Assembly (NCBI GenBank): GCA_006228005.1
Contig: VDHG01000084.1
Coordinates: 1-46,171 of the forward strand
DNA: 46,171 nucleotides
Origin: Testudinibacter crocodili
GTDB lineage: Bacteria > Pseudomonadota > Gammaproteobacteria > Enterobacterales > Pasteurellaceae
Direction: 5' to 3'
In this document: in pieces, positions 8,019 to 18,077 of the stretch
Layout: each line of letters begins with the position of its first letter
How positions within the stretch are numbered: position 1 is the first letter of the stretch
Made by a program: the position numbers and the translations under genes
Notes under the pieces: generated by a model
The model's database searches: none
Told to the model about the DNA's origin: nothing
What the model saw: only the letters and a program-made list of their open reading frames with translations

Positions 8019-10643
8019 ATGAAAACAACAGCAGATATCAGACGCGATTTTTTGCGTTTTTTTGAAACTAAAGGACACCAAATTGTCGCCAGCAGCTCAT
8101 TAGTGCCGGAAAATGATCCGACTCTATTGTTTACCAATGCCGGTATGAACCAATTTAAAGAAGTATTTCTCGGACAAGATCAACGCAGCTACAAACGCGC
8201 TACCACCGCACAACGTTGTGTACGTGCCGGTGGCAAGCATAACGATTTGGAAAATGTCGGTTATACCGCACGTCACCACACGTTTTTCGAAATGCTAGGC
8301 AATTTCAGCTTTGGTGATTATTTTAAACAAGAGGCGATTCAATATGCGTGGGAATTTCTGACTTCTGCTGCTTGGTTGAACCTGCCAAAAGAAAAATTGT
8401 GGGTGACGGTGTATGAAACTGACCAGGAAGCCTATGATATTTGGAATAAAACCGTTGGAGTGCCTGCCGAGCGTATCGTGCGCATCGGCGATAACAAAGG
8501 CGCGCCATATGCCTCTGATAACTTCTGGCAAATGGGTGACACCGGTCCTTGTGGCCCTTGTACTGAGATTTTTTACGATCACGGTGATCATATTTGGGGT
8601 GGACCGCCGGGATCAGCTGAGGAAGACGGTGACCGTTACATTGAAATTTGGAACGTCGTTTTTATGCAATTCAACCGTCAAGCTGATGGTACGATGCTGC
8701 CGTTGCCCAAACCGTCGGTCGATACCGGCATGGGCTTGGAGCGGATTACAGCGGTGTTGCAGCATGTGAATTCTAACTATGAGATTGATATTTTCCGTCG
8801 TTTGGTCACTAAAGCTGGCGAGATTACTGAGACTGCTGATCTGAAAAATAAATCTTTAAACGTGATTGCTGATCATATCCGTTCTTGTGCATATTTGATT
8901 GCCGATGGCGTGATTCCGTCTAATGAAGGGCGAGGCTATGTGTTGCGCCGGATTATCCGCCGTGCAGTGCGCCACGGACATTTGCTGGGCGCAAAACAAG
9001 CATTTTTCTACCGCTTGGTGCCGACGTTGATTGAGGTGATGGCGGAAGCCGGTAGCGAATTGAAGGACAATCAGGCGCAAATCGAAAAATTGCTGCGCCA
9101 AGAAGAAGAACAGTTTGCCCGCACGTTAGAGCGTGGCTTGGTGTTGTTAGACGAAGCGTTGGCGAAAGTAGAAAATAATCTGTTGCCTGGCGAAGTGGTG
9201 TTCAAACTGTATGATACCTATGGATTTCCTTATGATTTAACTGCGGATATTTGCCGTGAAAAAGCGATTGCCATTGACCAAGCGGGTTTTGACCGTGCGA
9301 TGGAAGCGCAGCGCCAGCAGGCACAAGCCGCGAGTAATTTTGGGATTGATTATAGCAATGTTATTTCCGTTGACGGTGAAACTTGCTTCGAAGGCTACAG
9401 CGAGTCAGAAAGCTTGGGTAAAGTAGTGGCAATTTTCCATGACGGCAAAGAAGTCGAACGTATTCAAGCCGGACAAAGTGCGGTGGTGGTGTTGGATAAT
9501 ACGCCATTTTACGGTGAATCCGGCGGACAAATCGGCGACACTGGACGCTTGGAAAGTCAAAGTGCGGTTTTTACGGTCAAAGATACGCAAAAATATGGCA
9601 AAGTGTTCGGGCATATCGGGGCGTTGCAGCAAGGCGAATTGGCGGTAGGACAGAGCCTGAATGCAGTGGTGGATAGTCAACGTCGTGCCGAGATCTCGTT
9701 AAACCATTCGGCGACACATTTGCTACACGCCGCATTGCGCCAAATTTTAGGTACTCATGTCAGTCAAAAAGGTTCGTTGGTGTCCGATAGCCTATTGCGT
9801 TTTGATTTTGCGCAACCGGAAGCGATCAGTAAAGCACAACTAACGGACATTGAAAATCTGGTCAATCAGCATATCCGTGCTAACTACCCGGTGGTGACCG
9901 AGATTATGGATTTGGACGCGGCTAAAGCTAAAGGCGCAATGGCACTGTTCGGTGAAAAATACAGTGAGCAAGTACGGGTGTTGTCAATGGGCGATTTTTC
10001 GACCGAGCTGTGTGGCGGAATTCATGCCAACAGAACCGGTGACATCGGGCTGTTTAAAATCACCTCTGAAGGGGCAATTGCAGCCGGCATTCGTCGGATT
10101 GAAGCGGTGACAGGGCAAAATGCGATGGATTGGCTGCATCAGCAACAAGCGGTGTTACAGCAAAGTGCAGATTTACTGAAAACCGATGGCAATAGTTTGC
10201 TCGACAAAATTAATCAATTGCAAGAACGCAATAAACGTGCGGAAAAAGAGTTGCAACTGTTGAAAGAGAAAGCTGCACAACAGGCTGGTAATGATTTGGC
10301 GAAACAGACTCAAATCATTAACGGAGTACAAGTGGTGCTGCAAAAACTGGACGGCGTTGAGGCGAAATCCTTGCGGATGATGGTTGACGACCTGAAAAAC
10401 CAACTGGGTTCAGCTGTGATTGCATTTGCCTCGGTGGCGGATGCTAAGGTGAATTTGATTGTCGGGGTGACCTCTGATTTAACCGCAACAGTGAAAGCGG
10501 GCGAGTTGGTGAACTTGATGGCGGAACAGGTCGGCGGCAAAGGCGGCGGACGTCCGGATCTGGCGATGGCAGGCGGCACACAGCTTGAGAATGTAGCGAT
10601 TGCACTAGCCAGCGCCAAGACATGGTTAGAAAATAAATTGTAA
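8019..10643 (+). CDS. alaS: Alanine--tRNA ligase
   Basis: Class II synthetase of 874 residues that charges tRNA-Ala and edits mischarged Ser and Gly. The N-terminal catalytic core starts with the typical FFETKGH and contains TNAGMNQFK and the motif GMGLERI. The editing domain carries its zinc ligands in [12 protein letters not shown] (around 570) and CGGIHA (around 670). The C-terminal coiled coil and glycine-rich tail [15 protein letters not shown] are intact. ATG 8019 has AGGA eight bases upstream; an ATG four bases earlier is in another frame. Followed by csrA, as in E. coli. Two uptake signals lie within the editing region. Confidence 0.97.
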   Translation: MKTTADIRRDFLRFFETKGHQIVASSSLVPENDPTLLFTNAGMNQFKEVFLGQDQRSYKRATTAQRCVRAGGKHNDLENVGYTARHHTFFEMLGNFSFGDYFKQEAIQYAWEFLTSAAWLNLPKEKLWVTVYETDQEAYDIWNKTVGVPAERIVRIGDNKGAPYASDNFWQMGDTGPCGPCTEIFYDHGDHIWGGPPGSAEEDGDRYIEIWNVVFMQFNRQADGTMLPLPKPSVDTGMGLERITAVLQHVNSNYEIDIFRRLVTKAGEITETADLKNKSLNVIADHIRSCAYLIADGVIPSNEGRGYVLRRIIRRAVRHGHLLGAKQAFFYRLVPTLIEVMAEAGSELKDNQAQIEKLLRQEEEQFARTLERGLVLLDEALAKVENNLLPGEVVFKLYDTYGFPYDLTADICREKAIAIDQAGFDRAMEAQRQQAQAASNFGIDYSNVISVDGETCFEGYSESESLGKVVAIFHDGKEVERIQAGQSAVVVLDNTPFYGESGGQIGDTGRLESQSAVFTVKDTQKYGKVFGHIGALQQGELAVGQSLNAVVDSQRRAEISLNHSATHLLHAALRQILGTHVSQKGSLVSDSLLRFDFAQPEAISKAQLTDIENLVNQHIRANYPVVTEIMDLDAAKAKGAMALFGEKYSEQVRVLSMGDFSTELCGGIHANRTGDIGLFKITSEGAIAAGIRRIEAVTGQNAMDWLHQQQAVLQQSADLLKTDGNSLLDKINQLQERNKRAEKELQLLKEKAAQQAGNDLAKQTQIINGVQVVLQKLDGVEAKSLRMMVDDLKNQLGSAVIAFASVADAKVNLIVGVTSDLTATVKAGELVNLMAEQVGGKGGGRPDLAMAGGTQLENVAIALASAKTWLENKL

Positions 10644-10661
10644 TTAAATCAATGCAAATGA

Positions 10662-10690
10662 AAAACAGGGTTTCGACCCTGTTTTTATTT
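10662..10690 (+). terminator. Rho-independent terminator after alaS
   Basis: AAAACAGGG (10662-10670) pairs with CCCTGTTTT (10677-10685) around a 6-base loop and is followed by a T-run. It separates alaS from csrA. Confidence 0.85.
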
Positions 10691-10827
10691 TTGTGTGCCA
10701 CTGCACATTTTGTGGTTTTTCCATTCACTTTTTTTTATGAAATAAAGTATTATCAATATGTGTTATTTTTCGGTAATAAATATTTTTTACCACAGATAAT
10801 ACCTTTATTGCTATCAAAGAGGGATAT

Positions 10828-11013
10828 ATGCTGATTCTGACGAGAAAAATCGGTGAAAGTTTGCTAATCGGGGAAGATATTTCAATCTCCGTACTCAGCG
10901 TGCGCGGTAATCAAGTGAAAATTGGAGTTGACGCTCCAAAAGAGGTTACGGTACATCGAGAGGAAATATATCAGCGTCTTAAAGAAGCAGATGATAAAAA
11001 AGTAGATCAATAG
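10828..11013 (+). CDS. csrA: Carbon storage regulator CsrA
   Basis: RNA-binding global regulator of 61 residues that binds GGA motifs in mRNA leaders and alters translation or stability. The sequence starts [15 protein letters not shown] and keeps the arginine of VHREEIY (about position 44), both key RNA-contact regions. GAGGGA precedes the ATG. The 185-base upstream gap holds the alaS terminator and a very AT-rich stretch that should carry its own promoter. CsrA controls glycolysis, gluconeogenesis and glycogen in relatives, and several such genes (pckA, manB, galU) lie nearby, though direct control is not shown here. Confidence 0.96.
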   Translation: MLILTRKIGESLLIGEDISISVLSVRGNQVKIGVDAPKEVTVHREEIYQRLKEADDKKVDQ

Positions 11014-11029
11014 TAATTGGAGTTTGCAG

Positions 11030-12397
11030 ATGACAAAATTAACATGTTTCAAAGCTTATGATGTTCGTGGTCGTTTAGGCGATGAATTAAATACCGATAT
11101 CGCCTATCGTATTGGTCGTGCCTTCGGACAGTTTTTACAGCCTAAGCAAGTGGTTGTCGGTGGTGATGTTCGCTTGAGCAGTAAAGAGCTGAAAAGTGCC
11201 TTAACCAACGGTTTGCTTGATTCCGGGGTTGATGTGATTGACTTGGGATTGACCGGCACTGAAGAGGTCTATTTTGCGACATCGTTTCTGAAAGTTGATG
11301 GTGGAATTGAAGTTACAGCCAGCCATAATCCAATGAATTATAATGGATTAAAGTTTGTTAAAGCCGGATCGCGCCCAATTAGCGCTGATAGTGGTTTAGG
11401 CGATATCCAGAAATTAGCTGAAGAGAATAATTTTCCGGATGTGGCAAAACGTGGCGAGTATAAGCAGCTTTCTGTGTTGCAAGAATATGTCGATCACTTG
11501 TTAACCTATGTTAATTTAGAAAATTTCAATAAACCGTTAAAACTGGTAATCAATTCCGGAAACGGGGCAGCTGGTCATGTAGTTGACGAGCTGGAGGCGC
11601 GTTTTAAACAGCATGCACCGTTGGTCAGCTTTATCAAAGTCCACAATGAGCCGGACGGCAACTTCCCACACGGGATCCCTAACCCGATTTTGCATGAAAA
11701 CCGTCAAGACACCATTGATGCCGTGCTGGCAAACAAGGCGGATATGGGGATTGCTTTTGACGGTGACTTTGACCGTTGTTTCTTGTTTGATGAAAATGCC
11801 ACTTTTATTGAAGGTTACTATATTGTCGGTCTATTAGGACAGGCATTCTTGGCGAAAAATCCGGGGGCTAAAATTATCCTTGATCCACGTTTGATGTGGA
11901 ATACCGTTGAGTTGGTTGAAGAAATGGGCGGTGAAGCCGTAGTTTCTAAATCCGGACACTCGTTTATCAAAGAAAAAATGCGTGCAGTTGATGCGATTTA
12001 TGGCGGTGAAATGAGCGCTCACCACTATTTCCGTGATTTCTTCTATTGTGATAGCGGCATGATTCCATGGCTATTGGCGGCGGAATTGTTGTGCACCACG
12101 GGTAAAACTTTAGGACAATTGGTCGGTGATCGTTTGAATGCTTACCCATCTCCGGGAGAAATCAACAGCAAGTTGGAAGATGCTCAAGTGGCGATTGCCC
12201 GTGTGCGTGCGTTCTATGAGAAGGATGCAATTGCCATCGATGAAATGGACGGTATCAGCATTGAATATCCGACATGGCGTTTCAACCTGCGTAGTTCCAA
12301 TACTGAGCCGGTGGTGCGCCTGAATTTGGAAACTCGTGGCGACAAAGCGCTGATGGAAGAGAAAACCGCTGAGATTTTAGCCTTACTCAGACAGTAG
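11030..12397 (+). CDS. manB: Phosphomannomutase
   Basis: Alpha-D-phosphohexomutase of 455 residues, interconverting mannose 6-phosphate and mannose 1-phosphate for GDP-sugar synthesis. The sequence starts with FKAYDVRG, has the phosphoserine loop [11 protein letters not shown], the metal site DGDFDRC, the sugar-binding GGEMSAHH and the phosphate-binding [12 protein letters not shown]. It closely resembles E. coli CpsG (456 residues). The frame extends two codons to a TTG at 11024, but GGAG at 11019-11022 favours ATG 11030. It lies just 16 bases after csrA and may be co-transcribed with it. Some relatives also use glucose phosphates, so substrate preference is by homology. Confidence 0.92.
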   Translation: MTKLTCFKAYDVRGRLGDELNTDIAYRIGRAFGQFLQPKQVVVGGDVRLSSKELKSALTNGLLDSGVDVIDLGLTGTEEVYFATSFLKVDGGIEVTASHNPMNYNGLKFVKAGSRPISADSGLGDIQKLAEENNFPDVAKRGEYKQLSVLQEYVDHLLTYVNLENFNKPLKLVINSGNGAAGHVVDELEARFKQHAPLVSFIKVHNEPDGNFPHGIPNPILHENRQDTIDAVLANKADMGIAFDGDFDRCFLFDENATFIEGYYIVGLLGQAFLAKNPGAKIILDPRLMWNTVELVEEMGGEAVVSKSGHSFIKEKMRAVDAIYGGEMSAHHYFRDFFYCDSGMIPWLLAAELLCTTGKTLGQLVGDRLNAYPSPGEINSKLEDAQVAIARVRAFYEKDAIAIDEMDGISIEYPTWRFNLRSSNTEPVVRLNLETRGDKALMEEKTAEILALLRQ

Positions 12398-12414
12398 TTT
12401 TGGCGTAAAATACT

Positions 12415-12448
12415 ATCCGCTTTCAGGTTGTCACTGAAAGCGGATTTT
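12415..12448 (+). terminator. Terminator after manB
   Basis: A perfect 12-base stem, ATCCGCTTTCAG (12415-12426) with CTGAAAGCGGAT (12434-12445), 7-base loop, then TTT. The T-run is short. Confidence 0.75.
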
Positions 12449-12490
12449 GCTATTTCTTTAATGACCAAACTGATGATAAAAGGATATTAC

Positions 12491-13378
12491 ATGAAAGTTA
12501 TTATTCCCGTCGCCGGATTAGGCACCCGAATGTTGCCTGCGACCAAAGCTATTCCGAAAGAGATGTTGACGATTGTAGATAAACCGTTGATTCAATATGT
12601 GGTCAGTGAATGTGTCAATGCTGGCGTGAAAGAGGTTATCTTAGTCACTCACTCCTCTAAAAATTCAATTGAGAACCATTTTGATACCTCGTATGAATTG
12701 GAATCTATGCTCGAAAAACGAGTGAAGCGCCAGTTGTTGGAAGAAGTGCGGTCAATTATTCCACCGGGCGTCACGATTATGCACGTGCGGCAGGGGAATG
12801 CCAAAGGCTTGGGACACGCGGTGCTGTGCGCCAAACCGCTCGTTGGCGATGAGCCTTTTGCGGTGGTGTTGCCGGATGTGATTTTGGCAGAGTTCAGTGC
12901 CGATCAGAAAAAAGAGAATTTAGCTGCCATGCTGCAACGTTTCAAACAAACCAAAATCAGCCAAATTATGGTAGCGCCGGTAGCGGTGGAAGATGTCAGC
13001 AATTATGGTATCGTTGATTGCGGTGACGCGGTGTTGGAAGCTGGGCAAAGTGCGGTGATCAATAACATTGTAGAAAAACCGGCTCAAGAAGAAGCCCCAT
13101 CAAATCTTTCTGTCGTCGGGCGCTATGTGTTCTCGAGTGCGATTTGGCATTTATTGGCAAAAACGCCGGTCGGTGTTGGGGATGAAATCCAATTAACCGA
13201 TGCCATTGATATGCTTATCGAGCAAGAAACCGTGGAAGCATTTCATATGAGCGGAAAAAGTTTCGACTGCGGCGATAAACTAGGCTATCTGCAAGCGATT
13301 GTCGAATACGGCACGCAACACCCGAAATTGGCAAGTGAATTTAAGCAGTATTTAAAACAGTTCTGTAATAGATTGTGA
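12491..13378 (+). CDS. galU: UTP--glucose-1-phosphate uridylyltransferase
   Basis: Makes UDP-glucose from UTP and glucose 1-phosphate, supplying lipooligosaccharide and other glycans. It has 295 residues and a nucleotidyltransferase fold. The signature [18 protein letters not shown] is near the N terminus, with VLPDVILAE in the middle and the lysine-containing [14 protein letters not shown] later. ATG 12491 has AAGGA upstream; the frame runs back to 12428 but that part overlaps the manB terminator and is not conserved. Its own promoter probably lies in the short gap after the terminator. Confidence 0.95.
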   Translation: MKVIIPVAGLGTRMLPATKAIPKEMLTIVDKPLIQYVVSECVNAGVKEVILVTHSSKNSIENHFDTSYELESMLEKRVKRQLLEEVRSIIPPGVTIMHVRQGNAKGLGHAVLCAKPLVGDEPFAVVLPDVILAEFSADQKKENLAAMLQRFKQTKISQIMVAPVAVEDVSNYGIVDCGDAVLEAGQSAVINNIVEKPAQEEAPSNLSVVGRYVFSSAIWHLLAKTPVGVGDEIQLTDAIDMLIEQETVEAFHMSGKSFDCGDKLGYLQAIVEYGTQHPKLASEFKQYLKQFCNRL

Positions 13379-13389
13379 GTTTTTGCTGA

Positions 13390-13427
13390 AAGAGCTAAGT
13401 TCTTCTATAAAAGAAATTAGCTCTTTT
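13390..13427. terminator. Bidirectional terminator between galU and lipoprotein gene
   Basis: AAGAGCTAA (13390-13398) pairs with TTAGCTCTT (13417-13425), extended inside by TTCTT with AAGAA. It lies between convergent genes and has A and T runs on both sides. Confidence 0.8.
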
Positions 13428-13430
13428 AAT

Positions 13431-13973
13431 TTATAAGCTTGATTGTGTTAGTGAGCTTTTTTGTATATTACTAATAGGCTTTCCTAAAATAATAGCATCT
13501 TTATCTCTAGGATTAAAGCGATTGTCATAGGAATATTCATACACTCTCCATGAAAGATTTTTTCTATTACTATCTTCTAAATAAACAATGTAGTCTTTGT
13601 TGGCTTCAAAGTGTATATTTTCAAATTTAGCATATCGGTTTGATATACTAATTATAATTGTATTATTTCCTACGGGAACCATTACTTTTTCATAAGGTGT
13701 TAAAAGTTCATATTTTTTTCCTAAAAAAGAATTGTCATTTTTTAATATTTTATCATTTACTTTATATATATTGATCGGTGGAACATCTAATGTACTATAT
13801 CCAAAATAAGGAGTGATCGGATATATGCGTAATGTAGCATAAGGTTGATTGTCTGTTATTAGTTGGGAACGATAATGGGCTAACCACTTTGCGTCCTCTA
13901 TAGCATTTTCTTTGATAGAACAAGCAGATAAAAACAATATTAGAAAAAGGAATAGTATTCTCCTTACTGACAT
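13431..13973 (-). CDS. Putative lipoprotein of unknown function
   Basis: A 180-residue protein that I do not recognise. It has a short positively charged start (MSVRR), a hydrophobic stretch and the lipobox LSACS, so the mature protein should be lipid-anchored at Cys18. The rest is polar, rich in Tyr, Asn and Lys, with predicted beta character (for example NTIIISISNRYAKF and YIVYLEDS). Base composition is markedly more AT-rich than neighbours and there is no uptake signal in it. An AGG-containing ribosome site precedes the ATG. It is divergent from another AT-rich lipoprotein gene, and the two probably arrived together between galU and ygfZ. Confidence 0.75.
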   Translation of the reverse strand: MSVRRILFLFLILFLSACSIKENAIEDAKWLAHYRSQLITDNQPYATLRIYPITPYFGYSTLDVPPINIYKVNDKILKNDNSFLGKKYELLTPYEKVMVPVGNNTIIISISNRYAKFENIHFEANKDYIVYLEDSNRKNLSWRVYEYSYDNRFNPRDKDAIILGKPISNIQKSSLTQSSL

Positions 13974-14014
13974 TTTAAACCTCCAATAAAAATGATAACG
14001 AGTCTTATTTATTG

Positions 14015-14023
14015 TGATATGAT
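14015..14023 (+). promoter_or_regulatory. Possible extended -10 promoter for lipoprotein gene at 14085
   Basis: TGATATGAT fits TGn plus a TATGAT -10 in the 111-base gap between the two divergent lipoprotein genes. No convincing -35 is visible. Confidence 0.4.
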
Positions 14024-14084
14024 ATATTCTAGATATAGCGTTGTAAATGAATTATTGTATTTCTTTTAAAATGGAGAGTCGTAT

Positions 14085-14546
14085 ATGAGTGTTGTACATC
14101 TATTTCAAGCTAAATTTGTAAAGTTAGGGGTATTATCTCTATTTATCAGCTTATTAACTGCCTGTTTTAATTTAGAAAAAAGTCGGAGAAATCTTGAGGG
14201 TTCAGCGTCCTCTACAATAGAAGTACCTATAAATTACATTGATGCTTATGTTAATGTTAAACATTATTATCAAATGTGCCATGTGCCTTCTTATAGGGCT
14301 CTAGGGGCGTCATACATTGAAACGGCGTTAGATCGAGAAAACGGTGTTGGTAAAATTGAACTTTTAGGTGGGCATTTTGCATTAGAGTTAATTCGTTTTA
14401 TTAATAAAAGTGAGAATTCGGCTGCAATCGAGCTTTTTATAACGAGGAGTTTCCTGCACTCAGAAGATGGTAATAGAAATCTTAGAGAGGAAAGGTTGGA
14501 AAATATTAAAATTATTAGTCAAAGACAGTTTGATGTTTGTATGTAA
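14085..14546 (+). CDS. Putative lipoprotein of unknown function
   Basis: A 153-residue protein with no recognised family. A hydrophobic N-terminal segment ends in LLTAC, a plausible lipobox with Cys27 as the lipidated residue. The mature part has three further cysteines or near-terminal ones (KHYYQMCHVP and the final VCM), which might form a disulfide, and a central helix-like stretch (GHFALELIRFI). GGAGAG precedes ATG 14085. Like its divergent neighbour it is AT-rich and carries no uptake signal, suggesting acquisition. An immunity or envelope role is possible for such pairs but nothing in the sequence proves it. Confidence 0.75.
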   Translation: MSVVHLFQAKFVKLGVLSLFISLLTACFNLEKSRRNLEGSASSTIEVPINYIDAYVNVKHYYQMCHVPSYRALGASYIETALDRENGVGKIELLGGHFALELIRFINKSENSAAIELFITRSFLHSEDGNRNLREERLENIKIISQRQFDVCM

Positions 14547-14554
14547 TAGCAAAT

Positions 14555-14595
14555 ATAACCGATAATAGAGACTTCTACTATCGGTTATATTTTAC
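14555..14595. terminator. Bidirectional terminator before ygfZ end
   Basis: ATAACCGATA (14555-14564) pairs with TATCGGTTAT (14579-14588) with a further inner pairing of TAG and CTA, followed by ATATTTTACTT. It lies between convergent genes. Confidence 0.75.
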
Positions 14596-15555
14596 TTAAC
14601 GTTCCGTTTCTTCCAACGCATAAGGCAGCGGATATAAGCACAGCGGCTGCGGACTGTCTTCGCTTAAGCGGAAACGTTGACAGGCTTCGCTATCGTTTGC
14701 CAGCACCACTTGCAGCCACAATACACCGTCGTGCTGTACCGCATTTAAAATCGAACCGGTTTTGCGCCAGTTGGTTTCTAGCAATAACTCCACCCCCTGC
14801 CCGATAGCCGGAACGGTGTTCGGTTGTCCGACTAAGGTAAACAGTGCTCTTTTGTTGGCACCGCGATATTTGGCGCGGGCGATGGTTTCTTGTCCGATAT
14901 AGCAACCTTTATGGAAAGAGACGGTTTGTTCCAGCAGTTGTAAATTAATGGCTTGAGGAATAAATTGATTCTGGCTTTCTGCCGTTAGTAACGGTATGCC
15001 GTCTTGAATATCCAACAGATCCCAAGCGATTGTGGTGACGGTTGGGGTGATCGTAACCGCACTTTCACTGATCAAGATCCAACGTGGCTGAGGGTGTTCA
15101 ATATACAATAAACTATGCCCATCAGCATGAATCAGCGGCGTTTCGGCATTCGGCAGTTGATCGCTGAGGGTTGTGATGGTTTGCGGCGCTTGTCTGCCGG
15201 CAAAGCCGATTAAAGTGCGGTCTTGCGCCAGATTAAAACTGACTTTTGAAAAGACGGCATATTTTTTCAGTTGTTCCAATGCCGTTGGTAGCAATGCTTT
15301 GCGGATAATAAAATAAAAGTGCTGCGAGCCAACACGAACGAGGCGGAATACTGACCAAACTTTGCCTTTGGGATCACAATGTGCAGTTAATGTTGAATTT
15401 CCGACCGCCAATTTGCTGATATCAGTGGTTAACTGACCTTGTAAAAATTTTTCACTGTCCTCACCGCTCACTTCAATTAATTGGTAGTGGTTCAACTCAC
15501 AAACCATGTTGGGATAGGTTTCTGTCATTAGTGGGTATTGGCAATGTATTGTCAT
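14596..15555 (-). CDS. ygfZ: tRNA-modifying protein YgfZ (folate-binding)
   Basis: Folate-dependent protein of the GcvT/CAF17 family with 319 residues, needed for repair or assembly of some iron-sulfur enzymes such as MiaB. The family signature is present as KGCYIGQETIARAKYRG with its cysteine. The N-terminal part has the typical GEDSEKFLQGQLTTDI. The first ATG (15555) has a GAGA ribosome site; an internal ATG nine codons later has none. The gene stands alone between convergent and divergent neighbours. Length matches the E. coli protein (326). Confidence 0.93.
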   Translation of the reverse strand: MTIHCQYPLMTETYPNMVCELNHYQLIEVSGEDSEKFLQGQLTTDISKLAVGNSTLTAHCDPKGKVWSVFRLVRVGSQHFYFIIRKALLPTALEQLKKYAVFSKVSFNLAQDRTLIGFAGRQAPQTITTLSDQLPNAETPLIHADGHSLLYIEHPQPRWILISESAVTITPTVTTIAWDLLDIQDGIPLLTAESQNQFIPQAINLQLLEQTVSFHKGCYIGQETIARAKYRGANKRALFTLVGQPNTVPAIGQGVELLLETNWRKTGSILNAVQHDGVLWLQVVLANDSEACQRFRLSEDSPQPLCLYPLPYALEETER

Positions 15556-15734
15556 GGTTTTCTCTTTTTAACATGGATAAGTCGTCTTGATTCTACACTG
15601 ATTTCAGGGCAAAAGGCTATCGTTAAAAATGCGATCAAATCTTAAATTATGTAGTTTTTATGACAATTTTTATACAATCAATCTCTTTATGCTTATCAGC
15701 ATTACTCACGTTCTTCACTAAACAAGGATATTGT

Positions 15735-16193
15735 ATGAACTTAAGCAAAACAGCAGGATTGATTATCGCCATGTTACCTTTTTTAGCTCAGGCAGCGCCT
15801 AACGCAAATGGTTTATTGACTGTGCCGAGTCAATATAATGCTACAGAAACGGTGCAATTGATTGAAAAAACGGTTACTGACAAAGGCATGACGGTTTTTG
15901 GTTTAGTAGATCATCAAAAAGCGGCGCAAGACAATGGCTTGACCATGCCTGCGGCGACGGTGGTTTTATTTGGCAGCCCGAAAGTCGGCACACCGATTAT
16001 GATCGAACATCCAACAATCGCAATTGATTTGCCACTGAAAGCGTTGGTGTGGGAGGATAAAGCCGGTAAGGTATTTGTTTCACTAAATCAAGCGGAATTT
16101 CTGGGTAATCGCCATGAAGTGCCGCAAGAACTCTCACAAAAATTAGCGGGTGCGGAAAAATTGCTTTCCAATACCGTGAACGCGGGTAAATAA
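15735..16193 (+). CDS. Secreted DUF302 domain protein
   Basis: A 152-residue exported protein. A signal peptide ends at about AQA (MNLSKTAGLIIAMLPFLAQA), so the mature protein starts APNANG. The body matches the DUF302 fold: an alternating pattern with TVTDKGMTVFGLVDHQ, then VVLFGSPKVGTPIM and DLPLKALVWED, seen in small periplasmic proteins of unknown biochemical role. The frame runs back to 15660, but AAGGATATTGT before ATG 15735 and the signal peptide fix the start. It ends at a shared uptake-signal terminator facing pckA. Confidence 0.88.
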   Translation: MNLSKTAGLIIAMLPFLAQAAPNANGLLTVPSQYNATETVQLIEKTVTDKGMTVFGLVDHQKAAQDNGLTMPAATVVLFGSPKVGTPIMIEHPTIAIDLPLKALVWEDKAGKVFVSLNQAEFLGNRHEVPQELSQKLAGAEKLLSNTVNAGK

Positions 16194-16225
16194 GCAACCC
16201 TAACGAAATTACGTTACTCGCCGAT

Positions 16226-16257
16226 AAAAAACCGCACTTTGTTCAAAGTGCGGTTTT
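16226..16257. terminator. Bidirectional inverted uptake-signal terminator
   Basis: ACCGCACTTT (16231-16240) pairs with AAAGTGCGGT (16245-16254) around a 4-base loop, flanked by A-run and T-run. It serves the DUF302 gene and pckA, which converge here. Confidence 0.9.
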
Positions 16258-16275
16258 CGTTATGGTTGATTAAAC

Positions 16276-17892
16276 TTATGCTTTTGGACCGGCTGCAACT
16301 AAAGCTTTGCCTTCGTCGTTGTCGGTGTATTTATCGAAGTTTTTCGCAAAGCGTCCGGCTAAGTCTTCTGCTTTGACTTGCCACTGTGCTTTATCGGCAT
16401 AGGTATCACGTGGATCCAAAATTGCAGGATCAACGCCCGGAAGCGCAGTTGGAATGGCTAAGTTAAAGATAGGTAATTGATTCATCTCTGCTTTTTCAAT
16501 TGAACCGTCTAAGATCGCATCAATGATACCGCGAGTATCTTTAATCGAGATCCGTTTGCCGGTACCGTTCCAACCAGTGTTGACTAAATAGGCTTCCGCA
16601 CCAGAGGCTTGCATGCGTTTCACCAGCACTTCTGCGTATTGGGTCGGGTGCAATGACAGGAATGCCGCACCGAAACAGGCAGAGAAGGTTGGTGTTGGCT
16701 CAGTGATGCCGCGCTCAGTACCGGCCAATTTGGCGGTGAAGCCGGACAGGAAATAATACTGAGTTTGTTCCGGAGTCAGTTTAGAAACCGGAGGCAACAC
16801 GCCGAAGGCATCAGCCGTCAAGAAGATCACTTTTTTGGCATGACCCGCTTTAGAGACTGGTTTAACAATATTTTGGATGTGATAAATCGGATAAGAAACC
16901 CGGGTATTCTCGGTTTTCGATCCGTCGTTGAAATCAATAGTGCCATCCTCTAACACCACTACGTTTTCTAACAGCGCATCGCGTTTAATCGCACGATAAA
17001 TATCTGGCTCGGCTTCTTCAGACAAATTGATGGTTTTGGCATAGCAACCGCCTTCGTAGTTGAATACACCTTCATCGTCCCAACCGTGTTCGTCATCACC
17101 AATCAGACGGCGTTTTGGATCGGTAGAAAGGGTGGTTTTGCCGGTGCCGGACAAACCGAAGAACACTGCAACATCACCATCTTCGCCAACGTTGGCAGAA
17201 CAGTGCATGGAAGCCACCCCTTTTAACGGCAGGAAGTAGTTCATCATCGAGAACATGCCTTTTTTCATCTCGCCGCCGTACCAAGTTCCGCCGATCAATT
17301 GCACGCCTTCGGTCAGGTTGAACGCGACAAAGTTTTCGGAGTTCAGGCCTTGCGCTTTCCAGTTAGGGTTAGTGGTTTTTGAACCGTTTAATACCGTGAA
17401 ATCTGGTTTGAAGCCTTTCAGCTCTTCGTCATTCGGGCGAATAAACATGTTTTTCACAAAGTGTGCTTGCCATGCCACTTCGGTCACGATTCGCACTGCT
17501 AAACGGGTGTCTGGGTTGGTGCCGCAGAACGCATCGATCACAAATAGGCGTTTACCTGAAAGTTGATCTGCCACTAATTTTTTCAGGCTGCCCCAGGTCT
17601 CTTGGGTCATGGTTTTGTTGTCGTTTTTAGCTTTGTCGCTGGTCCACCAAACGCTGTCTTTAGTTTTGTCATCTAAGACAATATATTTATCTTTTGGGGA
17701 ACGTCCGGTGAAAATGCCGGTATCCACCGCAATTGCACCAGTAGTGGTTAATGTGCCTTTTTCGTAACCTTGTAAATCTGCTTTGGTTTCTTCTTCAAAC
17801 AAGAATTCATAACTTGGGTTATACACCACTTCTTTCACATCGTGGATTCCCAATACGGACAATTCTTTTACTACTGAAGCTACATCTGTCAT
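16276..17892 (-). CDS. pckA: Phosphoenolpyruvate carboxykinase (ATP)
   Basis: Converts oxaloacetate and ATP to phosphoenolpyruvate, CO2 and ADP; in succinate-forming Pasteurellaceae it can run in the carboxylating direction. The protein has 538 residues. The P-loop [11 protein letters not shown], the metal and substrate site [13 protein letters not shown] and the arginine-bearing GRSPKDKY are intact, as is the C-terminal lid region around [22 protein letters not shown] precedes the ATG. The 185-base upstream region is AT-rich, but I see no clear CRP site. It follows hslO in the same direction, an order also found in E. coli (hslO, then pckA), with a terminator between. Confidence 0.96.
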   Translation of the reverse strand: MTDVASVVKELSVLGIHDVKEVVYNPSYEFLFEEETKADLQGYEKGTLTTTGAIAVDTGIFTGRSPKDKYIVLDDKTKDSVWWTSDKAKNDNKTMTQETWGSLKKLVADQLSGKRLFVIDAFCGTNPDTRLAVRIVTEVAWQAHFVKNMFIRPNDEELKGFKPDFTVLNGSKTTNPNWKAQGLNSENFVAFNLTEGVQLIGGTWYGGEMKKGMFSMMNYFLPLKGVASMHCSANVGEDGDVAVFFGLSGTGKTTLSTDPKRRLIGDDEHGWDDEGVFNYEGGCYAKTINLSEEAEPDIYRAIKRDALLENVVVLEDGTIDFNDGSKTENTRVSYPIYHIQNIVKPVSKAGHAKKVIFLTADAFGVLPPVSKLTPEQTQYYFLSGFTAKLAGTERGITEPTPTFSACFGAAFLSLHPTQYAEVLVKRMQASGAEAYLVNTGWNGTGKRISIKDTRGIIDAILDGSIEKAEMNQLPIFNLAIPTALPGVDPAILDPRDTYADKAQWQVKAEDLAGRFAKNFDKYTDNDEGKALVAAGPKA

Positions 17893-18015
17893 CTTTATTA
17901 CCTCTGTTTTTTAGTAAGTTATTAAAAATCAAATTCCGCAGTTATTGTAGAAGAAAAACAGAAATAAAAATGTTAGCTGGATCAAACTATTCAACATAGC
18001 TATCAGAAAAAAAGT

Positions 18016-18045
18016 AAGCGCGAACCTTGTGGCGTCGCGCTTTTT
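18016..18045. terminator. Terminator after hslO
   Basis: AAGCGCGA (18016-18023) pairs with TCGCGCTT (18035-18042), with A-rich sequence on the left that reads as a T-run on the minus strand, and a T-run on the right. Confidence 0.75.
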
Positions 18046-18077
18046 AATAGAATTAGACATTCCTGTTAAGGAATTGT

